Source: Clostridiales bacterium UBA7568 (GTDB lineage Bacteria > Bacillota > Clostridia > Oscillospirales > CAG-272). Taken from it: DNA of 48,933 nt. Below are positions 17,172 to 24,559 of this stretch, piece by piece. The position numbers and the translations under genes are program-made. Within the stretch, counting starts at the first letter, position 1, and each line of letters begins with the position of its first letter. Where the stretch lies: positions 47,692 through 96,624 of the forward strand of contig DLLG01000012.1 in assembly GCA_002479075.1 (NCBI GenBank), written 5' to 3'. The notes under the pieces are model-generated. The model was not told the origin of the DNA. It did no database searches and saw nothing but the letters and a program-made list of their open reading frames with translations.

Positions 17172-17540
17172 TTAAAGTACTTCGGGTGCGAGAGAAAGGA
17201 TCTTGAGATAATCCTTGTCTCTGAGCTCTCTTGCCACAGGTCCAAATATACGTGTGCCTCTCGGCGTCTTGTCATCCTTGATGATTACTGCCGCATTCTC
17301 GTCGAATCTGAGAGTAGAGCCGTCGGGGCGTTTGATACCCTTAACGGTACGGACGATAACAGCCTTAACGACTTCGCCCTTCTTTACCTGACCGCCGGGA
17401 GCTGCCTTTTTAACGGCTGCGACCACAACATCTCCGACACCGGCATATCTTCTTCCGGTACCGCCGAGCACACGAATACACATAAGTTCTTTTGCGCCGG
17501 TATTGTCGGCGACTTTCATAAGCGATTGCTGTTGTATCAC
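17172..17540 (-). CDS. rplN: 50S ribosomal protein L14
   Basis: A 122-residue L14 at the intersubunit face. The GTG at 17540, preceded by AAGGAGG at 8 nt, gives exactly the standard length and the usual IQQQSLMKVADNTGAKELMC opening. The frame is open eight codons further upstream across the ribosome binding site, which is not coding. The C-terminal GTRIFGPVARELRDKDYLKI is conserved. Confidence 0.98.
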   Translation of the reverse strand: MIQQQSLMKVADNTGAKELMCIRVLGGTGRRYAGVGDVVVAAVKKAAPGGQVKKGEVVKAVIVRTVKGIKRPDGSTLRFDENAAVIIKDDKTPRGTRIFGPVARELRDKDYLKILSLAPEVL

Positions 17541-17567
17541 TATGCTTTCCTCCTTAGCATTCACATC

Positions 17568-17609
17568 TCACAGGCTGCGACCGACAGTCGCTCCAGCCCT
17601 GCACTGTGA
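17568..17609 (-). promoter_or_regulatory. Three-tier hairpin in the rpsQ-rplN spacer
   Basis: Nested stems TCACAG/CTGTGA (17568-17573, 17604-17609), GGCTG/CAGCC (17573-17577, 17594-17598) and GCGAC/GTCGC (17577-17581, 17587-17591) fill the gap between rpsQ and rplN. No U tract follows. The whole spacer appears to be one structured RNA element of unknown function. Confidence 0.5.
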
Positions 17610-17612
17610 ATT

Positions 17613-17879
17613 TTATTTTGCTTTTTCGATTATGGAAACCAAACGCCATCTCTTGTCTTTTGAAAGGGGTCTTGTTTCCATTACGCTGACCTTGTCGCCG
17701 ATAGCGCACTCATTGTTCTCATCGTGAGCCTTGAGCTTAACCGTTCTCTTGACGACCTTGCCATACTTGGGATGCTTGATATTGTCTTCGATAGCAACAA
17801 CGATCGTTTTGTCCATTTTGTCACTTACGACCTTGCCGACTCTCGTTTTTCTGAGATTTCTCTCTGTTACTTCACTCAT
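17613..17879 (-). CDS. rpsQ: 30S ribosomal protein S17
   Basis: An 88-residue S17 with the OB-fold pattern RVGKVVSDKMDKTIVVAIE, then HPKYGKVVKRTVKLKAHDE and the ETRPLSKDKRWRLV signature. A primary 16S rRNA binder. It is followed by a 72-bp gap before the rplN GTG, filled by a hairpin. Confidence 0.99.
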   Translation of the reverse strand: MSEVTERNLRKTRVGKVVSDKMDKTIVVAIEDNIKHPKYGKVVKRTVKLKAHDENNECAIGDKVSVMETRPLSKDKRWRLVSIIEKAK

Positions 17880-17899
17880 GACACTTCTCCTCTCTCAGA

Positions 17900-18091
17900 T
17901 TACTGTTCGTTCTTCTCGCGAAGGACTGTCATAACTCTCGCGATGTCCCTCTTGGTTTCCGTAATCTTGTGGGGATTGTCAAGCTGGTTTATCGCGTGCT
18001 GGAAGCGAAGGTTGAACAACTCAGCTTTAAGCTCCTTGAGCTTCGCATCGAGTTCAGCGGAAGTCATTGTTTTAAGTTCTGCTGCTTTCAC
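17900..18091 (-). CDS. rpmC: 50S ribosomal protein L29
   Basis: A 63-residue helical L29 near the exit tunnel, where it contributes to docking of the signal recognition particle and trigger factor. The start is a GTG at 18091 after GGAGG. The typical ELFNLRFQHAINQLDNPHKI core followed by RDIARVMTVLREK is visible. It begins 4 nt after the rplP stop. Confidence 0.98.
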   Translation of the reverse strand: MKAAELKTMTSAELDAKLKELKAELFNLRFQHAINQLDNPHKITETKRDIARVMTVLREKNEQ

Positions 18092-18095
18092 TGTA

Positions 18096-18518
18096 TTATT
18101 CCTCCTCTGCTTCTTCTTTCTTTACAAACTTACATTTGATCGGGAGCTTGTTGGCTGCGAGACGCATAGCTTCCTTTGCGTCCGTTTCGCTAACGCCGTC
18201 CATTTCAAACATAACTCTGCCCGGCTTAACAACTGCAACCCAGTATTCGGGAGAACCTTTACCGGAACCCATTCGGGTTTCAGCGGGTTTTTCCGTTATC
18301 GGCTTATCCGGGAAGATCTTGATCCATACCTGACCGCCACGTTTGATGTAACGCGTCATAGCGATACGGGCTGCTTCTATCTGGTTGCTTGTGATCCAAG
18401 CGGGTTCAAGCGCCGCAAGACCGAACGTTCCGTATGTTACGGTGTTACCTCTTGTAGCCTTGCCCTTCAGACGTCCGCGCTGCACACGTCTGTATTTAAC
18501 TCTTTTAGGCATTAACAT
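18096..18518 (-). CDS. rplP: 50S ribosomal protein L16
   Basis: A 140-residue L16 that helps position A-site tRNA. The ATG at 18518, 8 nt after GGAGG, begins MLMPKRVKYRRVQRGRLKG and overlaps the end of rpsC by 14 nt, so the two are coupled. Conserved features are GTFGLAALEPAWITSNQIEA and the MGSGKGSPEYWVAVVKPG stretch. The longer open frame upstream lies inside rpsC and is a shadow. Confidence 0.98.
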   Translation of the reverse strand: MLMPKRVKYRRVQRGRLKGKATRGNTVTYGTFGLAALEPAWITSNQIEAARIAMTRYIKRGGQVWIKIFPDKPITEKPAETRMGSGKGSPEYWVAVVKPGRVMFEMDGVSETDAKEAMRLAANKLPIKCKFVKKEEAEEE

Positions 18519-19311
18519 TTTTATCGCCTCCGTCTCTGTGCTGCTGTCTGGGAGCACGATTGCTGCCCGCGAAGTTCTGTCTGCGGTCGCCGTTTCTGCG
18601 ATCGCCGCCCTTGCGGTCGCCTCTGTCGTTTCTTCTGCCATCGCGAGGTCTGTCCGAAGGAACATAACCCTTAGCCATCTTGTCTGCAAGGATTTCGCCC
18701 TTGTAGATCCAGCACTTAATGCCTATCTTGCCGTAGGTTGTGTTTGCTTCTGCAAAGCCGTAGTCGATGTCAGCACGAATCGTCTGAAGCGGAATCGTAC
18801 CTTCGTGGTAGTGCTCGGTTCTTGCAATTTCAGCGCCGTTAAGACGACCGCCGCAGGAAATCTTGATTCCCTTTGCACCGAGTCTCATCGTTCTGCCGAT
18901 AGCCTGTTTCATAGCGCGGCGGAACGCAATTCTCTTTTCGAGCTGTGCCGCGATGCTCTCTGCAACAAGCTGAGCGTCGAGGTCGGGAGATTTAACCTCC
19001 GCAACGTTGACGAGTGCAGGCTTGCCTACGAGTTTTTCGATCTCAACGCGGAGCTTTTCGATTTCAGCACCGCCGCGACCGATAACAACACCGGGTTTAG
19101 CGCAGTGGATAAGAACCTTTACGTTCTGGGGTGTACGTTCGATCTCGATCTTCGGAACACCTGCGGAGTAAAGTTTCTCTTTGAGATACTTTCTCAGTTT
19201 GTAGTCGGAAACGAGTGTATCGCCGAATGTTTTGTCATCTGCGAACCATCTCGAATCCCAATCTTTGATTACGCCGACACGGAGACCGTGCGGATTAACT
19301 TTCTGACCCAT
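18505..19311 (-). CDS. rpsC: 30S ribosomal protein S3 with an Arg/Asp/Gly-rich tail
   Basis: S3 lies at the mRNA entry channel. The 268-residue protein has the normal S3 body to about residue 215: MGQKVNPHGLRVGVI, a KH domain with VIGRGGAEIEKL, and KGEILADKMAKG. It continues with about 50 residues dense in Arg, Asp, Gly and Asn, which Bacillus subtilis S3 lacks. The tail is probably disordered and RNA-interacting; its function is unknown. It overlaps rplP by 14 nt. Confidence 0.97.
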   Translation of the reverse strand: MGQKVNPHGLRVGVIKDWDSRWFADDKTFGDTLVSDYKLRKYLKEKLYSAGVPKIEIERTPQNVKVLIHCAKPGVVIGRGGAEIEKLRVEIEKLVGKPALVNVAEVKSPDLDAQLVAESIAAQLEKRIAFRRAMKQAIGRTMRLGAKGIKISCGGRLNGAEIARTEHYHEGTIPLQTIRADIDYGFAEANTTYGKIGIKCWIYKGEILADKMAKGYVPSDRPRDGRRNDRGDRKGGDRRNGDRRQNFAGSNRAPRQQHRDGGDKNVNA

Positions 19312-19328
19312 TTTTCGTCCTCCCTCTC

Positions 19329-19664
19329 TTAAGCTCTTTCCTTCACAGCGATCGTAACGTGGGACGATCTCTTGAGGAGTCTGTCTGCGCTGCCCTTAGC
19401 ACGCGGAAGAAGTCTCTTGAGCGTGGGGCCGGGGCAAACGAAGCATTCGGATACATAAAGCTTGCTTGCGTCCATACCGAAATTGTTTTCAGCATTTGCA
19501 ACTGCGCTCTTAAGCAGCTTTATAAGGTATTCGCTTGCCGACTTGGGAGTGTTTTTGAGTATTGCCATTGCGGTTCCCGCATCCTTACCTCTGATAAGGT
19601 CAAGCACTATCTGTACTTTGCGCGGGGAAATTCTGGCATATTTAAGATATGCTCTTGCTTCCAT
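19329..19664 (-). CDS. rplV: 50S ribosomal protein L22
   Basis: A 111-residue L22 whose beta-hairpin lines the exit tunnel. It opens with ARAYLKYARISPRKVQIVLDLIRGK and ends with the conserved PRAKGSADRLLKRSSHVTIAV. It follows rpsS after 29 nt and precedes rpsC by 17 nt in the standard S10 order. Confidence 0.99.
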   Translation of the reverse strand: MEARAYLKYARISPRKVQIVLDLIRGKDAGTAMAILKNTPKSASEYLIKLLKSAVANAENNFGMDASKLYVSECFVCPGPTLKRLLPRAKGSADRLLKRSSHVTIAVKERA

Positions 19665-19693
19665 ATTAACTTATTCCTCCTTAGCTCGGTACA

Positions 19694-19969
19694 TTAGGTG
19701 TTTGATGTTTTTGAACCGGAATGTCCGCGGAAGGTACGCGTGGGAGCGAACTCGCCGAGGCGATGTCCAACCATATCCTCCGTCACATAAACCGGAACGT
19801 GTTTTCTTCCGTCGTGAACAGCGATTGTGTGTCCAACGAATTCAGGAAAGATAACGGAAGCACGCGACCAGGTTTTGACGACCTTTTTCTCTCCGGCTTT
19901 ATTCATAGCTTCAACTCTGGAATAAAGCTTTTCTTCAACGAAAGGTCCTTTTTTCAAGCTTCTGCTCAT
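19694..19969 (-). CDS. rpsS: 30S ribosomal protein S19
   Basis: A 91-residue S19 of the 30S head. It starts MSRSLKKGPFVEEKL and contains the conserved KTWSRASVIFPEFVGHTIAVHDGRKH split over its central part, then GHRLGEFAPTRTF. It follows rplB after 13 nt. Confidence 0.99.
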   Translation of the reverse strand: MSRSLKKGPFVEEKLYSRVEAMNKAGEKKVVKTWSRASVIFPEFVGHTIAVHDGRKHVPVYVTEDMVGHRLGEFAPTRTFRGHSGSKTSNT

Positions 19970-19982
19970 TTCTTATGCCTCC

Positions 19983-20816
19983 TTATTTACCGTTTCTGTG
20001 TTTTACAATGAACTTTTCGGTTCTTGCCTTCTTGTCTCTCGTCTTATAACCCATTGTAGGCTTGCCCCAAGGAGTAACGGGAGTAGGACGACCGATAGGT
20101 GATCTGCCTTCACCACCGCCGTGAGGGTGATCGCAGGGGTTCATTACAGAACCGCGCACCGTAGGACGGACGCCTCTGTGACGTGTCTTACCTGCTTTAC
20201 CGACCTTGACGTTCTCGTGGTCTATGTTGGAGACCTGACCGATCGTAGCCTTGCAGTCAAGACGGATAAGTCTTACTTCGCCCGAAGGAAGTCTGACCTG
20301 AGCCATACCGTTTTCCTTCGCCATAAGCTGAGCTGCGCTGCCTGCGCTGCGGACGAGCTGACCGCCCTTGCCTGCGTAAAGTTCAATGTTGTAGATGAAA
20401 GTACCGACGGGTATTTTCTCTATGGGGAGCGTGTTGCCGGGCTTGATGTCGGCTTCTGCTCCGGAATATATCATATCGCCATCCGTAAGGCCTACGGGAG
20501 CGATGATATACTTCTTTTCGCCGCTTTCATACTGGATGAGAGCGATGTAAGCAGTACGGTTGGGGTCGTATTCGATACCGATGACCTTTGCTGCGCCGTC
20601 AAAATAGTCGCGCTTGAAGTCAACTATTCTGTACTTCTGCTTGTTGCCGCCGCCGTGATGACGGACTGTGATCTTGCCGTAGCTGTTTCTGCCGGCGTGT
20701 TTTTTCTTAACCGCAAGAAGGCTCTTTTCGGGAGAGAACTTCGTGATTTCCGCAAAATCCGGAACTGTCATTCCTCTTCTGCCGGGAGTCGTAGGATTAT
20801 ATTTTACTGTTGCCAT
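19983..20816 (-). CDS. rplB: 50S ribosomal protein L2
   Basis: A 277-residue L2, required for subunit association and peptidyl transferase activity. Conserved elements are KYNPTTPGRRGMTVPDF, SYGKITVRHHGGGNKQKYRI, the RGVRPTVRGSVMNPCDHPHG segment with the functionally important histidine near residue 230, and the GRPTPVTPWGKP tail. It lies 18 nt after rplW. Confidence 0.99.
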   Translation of the reverse strand: MATVKYNPTTPGRRGMTVPDFAEITKFSPEKSLLAVKKKHAGRNSYGKITVRHHGGGNKQKYRIVDFKRDYFDGAAKVIGIEYDPNRTAYIALIQYESGEKKYIIAPVGLTDGDMIYSGAEADIKPGNTLPIEKIPVGTFIYNIELYAGKGGQLVRSAGSAAQLMAKENGMAQVRLPSGEVRLIRLDCKATIGQVSNIDHENVKVGKAGKTRHRGVRPTVRGSVMNPCDHPHGGGEGRSPIGRPTPVTPWGKPTMGYKTRDKKARTEKFIVKHRNGK

Positions 20817-20834
20817 ATTCGCTGCTCCTCCTCA

Positions 20835-21134
20835 TTAAATCATTCCGTCGAAGAATTCGATCGTCTTTGAATCTTTTGTAAGAGTGACGATTGCTTTCTT
20901 CCAGGTTCTTGTTGCACCGGGCTTACGACCGCCGAGTGACTTCGGTTTGCTCTTTACGCTGACCGTGTTTACGGATTCAACCTTAACACCATCAAAAACC
21001 GCTTCAACCGCGCTTGCGATCTCGGGCTTTGTTGCTGTGCGAAGAACTTCGAAGGTGTACTTCTTTATCTTCGTTCCGTCAAGGCTTGCTTCCGAAATGA
21101 TCGGTCTGATTATAATATCGTGAGCCGTTTTCAT
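20835..21134 (-). CDS. rplW: 50S ribosomal protein L23
   Basis: A 99-residue L23 at the exit tunnel, the main docking site for trigger factor and the signal recognition particle. It opens with HDIIIRPIISEASLDG and has the YTFEVLRTATKPEIASAVEAVF core. Its start codon overlaps the rplD stop (TAATG), so translation is coupled. Confidence 0.98.
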   Translation of the reverse strand: MKTAHDIIIRPIISEASLDGTKIKKYTFEVLRTATKPEIASAVEAVFDGVKVESVNTVSVKSKPKSLGGRKPGATRTWKKAIVTLTKDSKTIEFFDGMI

Positions 21135-21757
21135 TATGCATACACCTCCGTGATCTGTTCGACCGCGCCCTTAGCCATAACGAGCTTGTCACAGTTAAGA
21201 ATGTCGTACACATTGATTGTGTTCGCATACGCTGTCTTAACGCCGGGAATGTTTGCAAGGCTGCGGACAACCATATCATTCTTTTCGGAGAGAACAACAA
21301 GTGCCTTTCCTTCAGCGCCGATAGCCTTGAGCATATTCACCATTGTCTTTGTTTTGTATTCGCTTGCCGTGATAGCGTCAACGCAAACGAATTCGCCGCC
21401 TGCAACCTTGGAAGAGAGAGCGCTCTTGATAGCGAGCTGTCTTGTCTTCTTGTTCATTGCTGTGCGGTATGATCTGGGCTTAGGAGCAAATACAACGCCG
21501 CCGTGCGTCCACTGAGGAGCGCGTGTGCTGCCCTGTCTCGCTCTGCCTGTGCCCTTCTGGCGCCACGGTTTCTTACCGCCGCCGGAAACTTCTGTTCTTG
21601 TAAGAGCAGACTGTGTACCCTGTCTTTGATTGAGAAGGTACATTCTGACCGCTGCGTGAAGGATAGCTTCGTTGACCTCGACTGCGAATATAGCGTCGCA
21701 GAGGTCAATCGTGCCAACCTGAGCACCGGACATGTCCAAAACTTTCATTTCAGCCAT
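21134..21757 (-). CDS. rplD: 50S ribosomal protein L4
   Basis: A 207-residue L4, which lines the exit tunnel and in E. coli regulates the S10 operon by attenuation in its leader. The basic loop with GGGKKPWRQKGTGRARQGS and WTHGGVVFAPKPRSY is clear. Here the S10 leader also carries a terminator-like hairpin (22966-22990), so similar control is conceivable though not shown. It follows rplC after 17 nt. Confidence 0.99.
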   Translation of the reverse strand: MAEMKVLDMSGAQVGTIDLCDAIFAVEVNEAILHAAVRMYLLNQRQGTQSALTRTEVSGGGKKPWRQKGTGRARQGSTRAPQWTHGGVVFAPKPRSYRTAMNKKTRQLAIKSALSSKVAGGEFVCVDAITASEYKTKTMVNMLKAIGAEGKALVVLSEKNDMVVRSLANIPGVKTAYANTINVYDILNCDKLVMAKGAVEQITEVYA

Positions 21758-21774
21758 TGTGTCGTTCCTCCTTC

Positions 21775-22407
21775 TCAGCCTTTAACCGTGTTGCGGATGA
21801 ATACGATTCCGCCCTTCGCGCCGGGGATTGCGCCCTTGACAGCGATGAGGTTCTTTTCAACGTCAACACGTACTACGTTAAGGTTCTGTACCGTAACCTG
21901 TTCGTTACCGTACTGACCAGCCATCTTTTTGTTTTTGAATATACGCGACGGAGAAGAGTTAGCGCCCATAGAACCGGGTTGACGGTGAACAGGGCCTACG
22001 CCGTGCGTCATTCTGAGCTTGTGGCAATTCCATCTCTTTATAACGCCTGAATAGCCGCGACCCTTTGTGATGCCTGTGACATCAACTCTGTCTCCGGCTG
22101 CGAACGTATCGGCTGCAACGACGTCACCTACGTTCATTGTCTTTGCGTCATCAAGGCGGAATTCCTTGAGATGTCTCTTAGCTGCAACGCCTGCTTTTGC
22201 AAAGTGACCTGCAACAGGCTTTGTGAGCTTTTTGTCGGCAATGTCCTCAAAACCGAGCTGAACGCTGTCATAGCCGTCGGTTTCGGTTGTCTTCTTCTGA
22301 ACGACAACACAGGGACCTGCCTCGATTACCGTGACCGGAACCACATTTCCGGCCTCGTCGAAAATCTGCGTCATACCGATTTTCTTACCGATGATACCTT
22401 TTTTCAT
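21775..22407 (-). CDS. rplC: 50S ribosomal protein L3
   Basis: A 210-residue L3 close to the peptidyl transferase centre. It opens MKKGIIGKKIGMTQIFDEAG and has the conserved TKGRGYSGVIKRWNC and GPVHRQPGSMGANSSP segments. A 138-bp spacer with a hairpin separates it from rpsJ, longer than elsewhere in the operon. Confidence 0.99.
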   Translation of the reverse strand: MKKGIIGKKIGMTQIFDEAGNVVPVTVIEAGPCVVVQKKTTETDGYDSVQLGFEDIADKKLTKPVAGHFAKAGVAAKRHLKEFRLDDAKTMNVGDVVAADTFAAGDRVDVTGITKGRGYSGVIKRWNCHKLRMTHGVGPVHRQPGSMGANSSPSRIFKNKKMAGQYGNEQVTVQNLNVVRVDVEKNLIAVKGAIPGAKGGIVFIRNTVKG

Positions 22408-22434
22408 TGTTTTTTCCTCCTGTTTTGGTTATTG

Positions 22435-22465
22435 GTTGACCATCACGCAAGTTGAGCGGGTCAAC
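22435..22465 (-). promoter_or_regulatory. Hairpin in the rpsJ-rplC spacer
   Basis: GTTGACC (22435-22441) pairs with GGTCAAC (22459-22465) around a 17-nt loop, just upstream of the rplC ribosome binding site. No U tract follows closely. The rest of the 138-bp spacer shows nothing else recognisable. Confidence 0.4.
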
Positions 22466-22545
22466 GTGACCGCGGCATATAATATATAAGGAAGATTGTT
22501 CCCGCATCTATGCCATTTGAAATTGTTCAAACCTTGTTTTGTGGA

Positions 22546-22857
22546 TCAGAGCTTGATTTCAATTTCAACGCCGGCCGGAAGTTCAAGACCCGTAAGAGCT
22601 TCAATTGTCTTCTGCGACGGCTTGATTACGTCGATCAGTCTCTTGTGGGTTCTGATTTCGAACTGCTCTCTGCTGTCCTTGTACTTGTGGACTGCGCGCA
22701 GGATCGTAACGATTTCCTTCTCCGTGGGGAGCGGAATGGGACCGGAAACTTCAGAGCCGTTTCTCTTTGCAGTCTCAACGATCTTCTTCGCTGCGGCATC
22801 GATCAGAGTGTGATCGTAGCTTTTGAGTCTGATTCGGATTTTTTCGCTTGTTGCCAC
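22546..22857 (-). CDS. rpsJ: 30S ribosomal protein S10
   Basis: A 103-residue S10 of the 30S head and the NusB partner in antitermination. The GTG at 22857 follows AGGAGG at 9 nt and gives the normal length and opening (ATSEKIRIRLKSYDHTLID), with GPIPLPTEKEIVTILRA and the C-terminal LPAGVEIEIKL. The frame stays open for 97 codons upstream, but that stretch is the structured leader. It is the first gene of the S10 operon. No rpsL, fusA or tuf precedes it. Confidence 0.98.
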   Translation of the reverse strand: MATSEKIRIRLKSYDHTLIDAAAKKIVETAKRNGSEVSGPIPLPTEKEIVTILRAVHKYKDSREQFEIRTHKRLIDVIKPSQKTIEALTGLELPAGVEIEIKL

Positions 22858-22965
22858 TGTTTTTTGCCTCCTGTTTAAGATTTTTAAGTAGGCGGCGACG
22901 TTTTCGGCTCTCGCCGTTCGCGTCTCAGCTCTCCGGAACACTCTGCCGGGCGTTTCCACCCTCTC

Positions 22966-22990
22966 TAAATAAAAACCGGAAAATTTCCGG
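22966..22990 (-). terminator. Terminator-like hairpin in the S10 operon leader
   Basis: On the minus strand CCGGAA pairs with TTCCGG (22990-22976) and is followed by TTTTTATTT (22975-22967). It lies in the roughly 290-nt leader, about 110 nt before rpsJ, so it would end transcription early. Just upstream, a GC-rich hairpin near 23010-23032 has a GCGGC arm that could instead pair with GCCGC at the terminator base, which suggests switching. Attenuation of this operon is known in E. coli (through L4); here it is inference. Confidence 0.6.
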
Positions 22991-23163
22991 CGGCATTTGT
23001 GCTCAAATCGGATTGACGCCGCACGCGGCGCAATATCCAAAGCATCAAAGATGAGATTCCAAAAAGCTCTCGCCCGGTTCAATGTCGGACATACTCTGCG
23101 GAAATTACCCGTGAAATCACGGCAACCTCCCGCTTCATCGCATATCAAGCTTTCTTATTTTAC

Positions 23164-23172
23164 ATTATACCA
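23164..23172 (-). promoter_or_regulatory. Extended -10 promoter of the S10 operon
   Basis: On the minus strand TGGTATAAT is a perfect extended -10 element (TATAAT at 23169-23164). No good -35 is seen at 17 bp, as often with extended -10 promoters. Transcription would start near 23157, leaving a leader of about 300 nt. Confidence 0.7.
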
Positions 23173-23309
23173 TCATTTTTTGCAATAGTTTTTTGAAAAA
23201 TTGTTAAAAAATTTTTAGCAGAATTTTGGAGAAATTTTAAAGCTATTTTTGTACACATTGCACAAAAAGTTTCTTTTTTCAAAATTGTTGTGGATTTTTG
23301 CTGTCATTA

Positions 23310-23318
23310 TGGTATAAT
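23310..23318 (+). promoter_or_regulatory. Extended -10 promoter of the TSCPD gene
   Basis: TGGTATAAT at 23310-23318, identical to the S10 operon element on the opposite strand, lies 35 bp before the TSCPD start. The two promoters are divergent across an AT-rich intergenic region of about 190 bp. Confidence 0.65.
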
Positions 23319-23352
23319 TTATTGGCATTGATATAAAAAAGAAGGTTTTTAT

Positions 23353-23607
23353 ATGACAAAGACTGTTGATTATAAAACACACGGCACCTGCTCCCGTATG
23401 ATACACGTTGAAATCGAGGACGGCATCGTCCGCGACGTGAAGTTCACGGGCGGCTGCAACGGAAACACGCAGGGCGTCGCAAAGCTCGCCATAGGCAGAA
23501 AAGCAGATGAGGTCGTTTCCATTCTCAAGGGAACGGACTGCGGCGGCAGAGGGACTTCTTGCCCGGATCAGCTCGCGAAAGCGATCGAAGAGGCGATGGC
23601 AAAGTAA
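23353..23607 (+). CDS. TSCPD-domain protein
   Basis: An 84-residue protein made almost entirely of a TSCPD domain, the small cysteine domain also found at the C-terminus of vitamin B12-dependent ribonucleotide reductases. The name-giving TSCPD occurs at about residues 69-73, with further cysteines in GGCNGN and TDCGG. Stand-alone versions (TIGR03905-like) are common in Clostridia and have no firm function. AGAAGG lies 9 nt before the ATG. The stop overlaps the start of the next gene (TAATG), so the two form an operon. Confidence 0.85.
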   Translation: MTKTVDYKTHGTCSRMIHVEIEDGIVRDVKFTGGCNGNTQGVAKLAIGRKADEVVSILKGTDCGGRGTSCPDQLAKAIEEAMAK

Positions 23608-24413
23608 TGCTCATAGACACGCACACCCATTGCTTTCCCGATGTGCTTGCGCCGAGAGCGATAGATTCCCTTTCGGGAGGAAGTAAACAGCTCGCGCATA
23701 CGGACGGCACCCTCTCCGGGCTGATTTCGTCTATGGACAAGTACGGCGTTGATAAGAGCTTCGTGCTCAACATTGCAACAAATCCCCGCCAGCAGGAGAA
23801 TGTCAATAAGTTTGCCGTCGCTATAAATAATTATAAAGGAAGAATTATTTCTTTCGGCTCTATAAATCCTGACTGCCCTGACAAAAAAGCCGCAGCAAAG
23901 CAGATAAAGGAGTCCGGGCTTTACGGCATCAAGCTTCATCCGGACTTTATGGGGCACGACTTTTCGGACGACGCATTTTCCGAGGTTCTTTCCGCTTGTA
24001 CGGAATATGACCTGACGGTCGTCATACACGCGGGGCTTGATTTTGTTTCTCTTAACCACGTTCACGCAACGCCGGAAATGATTGCCTCCGTTTGCGACAA
24101 GTTCCCTTCTCTGCGACTTGTCTGCGCGCATTTCGGAGCTAATTTTATGTATGAAAAGTCGGCAGAGCTTCTGTCAAAGAAGAACATCTGGATAGACACG
24201 GCGTATTCTTCGCACGTCGGCGACGTTGAAGGAGCAAAAAAGGTTTTCTCCGCATTTGATAACAACAGGATAATGTTCGCAACAGATTCCCCTTGGGAAA
24301 CACCTGCGGACACAATGGCGTTTATAGATAAACTGGAGCTTTCAGAAGAGCAAAAGGAAAAGCTGCTTCATAAAAACGCCGAAAAGCTCATAGAGCTTTC
24401 AGAAAAAAGATAA
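23607..24413 (+). CDS. Metal-dependent hydrolase, amidohydrolase-2 family
   Basis: A 268-residue TIM-barrel hydrolase starting at the ATG that overlaps the upstream stop. The metal-binding opening DTHTH is at residues 4-8, followed by GIKLHPDF, a HAGLDF strand, AHFG and the C-terminal FATDSPW whose Asp is usually catalytic. These fit the amidohydrolase superfamily, in the branch that includes decarboxylase-like and TatD-like proteins. The substrate cannot be inferred. A tRNA gene follows only 19 nt after the stop, so it may be on the same transcript. Confidence 0.85.
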   Translation: MLIDTHTHCFPDVLAPRAIDSLSGGSKQLAHTDGTLSGLISSMDKYGVDKSFVLNIATNPRQQENVNKFAVAINNYKGRIISFGSINPDCPDKKAAAKQIKESGLYGIKLHPDFMGHDFSDDAFSEVLSACTEYDLTVVIHAGLDFVSLNHVHATPEMIASVCDKFPSLRLVCAHFGANFMYEKSAELLSKKNIWIDTAYSSHVGDVEGAKKVFSAFDNNRIMFATDSPWETPADTMAFIDKLELSEEQKEKLLHKNAEKLIELSEKR

Positions 24414-24432
24414 ATCCCGCAAGGGATTTCAT

Positions 24433-24509
24433 CTGCCCTTAGCGCAATTGGATAGAGTATCAGATTCCGATTCTGACGGTTGGGGGTTCGAATCCCCCAG
24501 GGCAGGCCA
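24433..24509 (+). tRNA. tRNA-Arg (anticodon CCG)
   Basis: The cloverleaf is complete: acceptor CTGCCCT/AGGGCAG, anticodon stem TCAGA/TCTGA with loop TTCCGAT (anticodon CCG), T stem GGGGG/CCCCC with TTCGAAT loop, discriminator G and encoded CCA. No separate promoter was seen in the 19-nt gap after the amidohydrolase gene, so it may be processed from that transcript. Confidence 0.97.
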
Positions 24510-24548
24510 AAAGGAAAAGAGCGCTTTCAGCGCTCTTTTCCTTTTGGC
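24506..24548 (+). terminator. 19-bp terminator hairpin fused to the tRNA-Arg 3' end
   Basis: Positions 24506-24524 and 24530-24548 are exact reverse complements with a TTTCA loop. The 5' arm starts at the tRNA discriminator base and includes the CCA. The inner GC part followed by CTTTTCCTTTT fits an intrinsic terminator, and the A-rich opposite arm would let it work in both directions. Confidence 0.85.
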
Positions 24549-24559
24549 AAAGGGGTGTC

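Noticed and set aside
22435..22545. Separate small gene between rpsJ and rplC
   Set aside because: No frame with start and ribosome binding site was found; only a hairpin is visible.
22858..23148. In-frame extension of rpsJ by 97 codons
   Set aside because: The stretch contains the leader hairpins and a terminator, shows no homology to S10, and the GTG at 22857 has a perfect ribosome binding site and gives the normal length.
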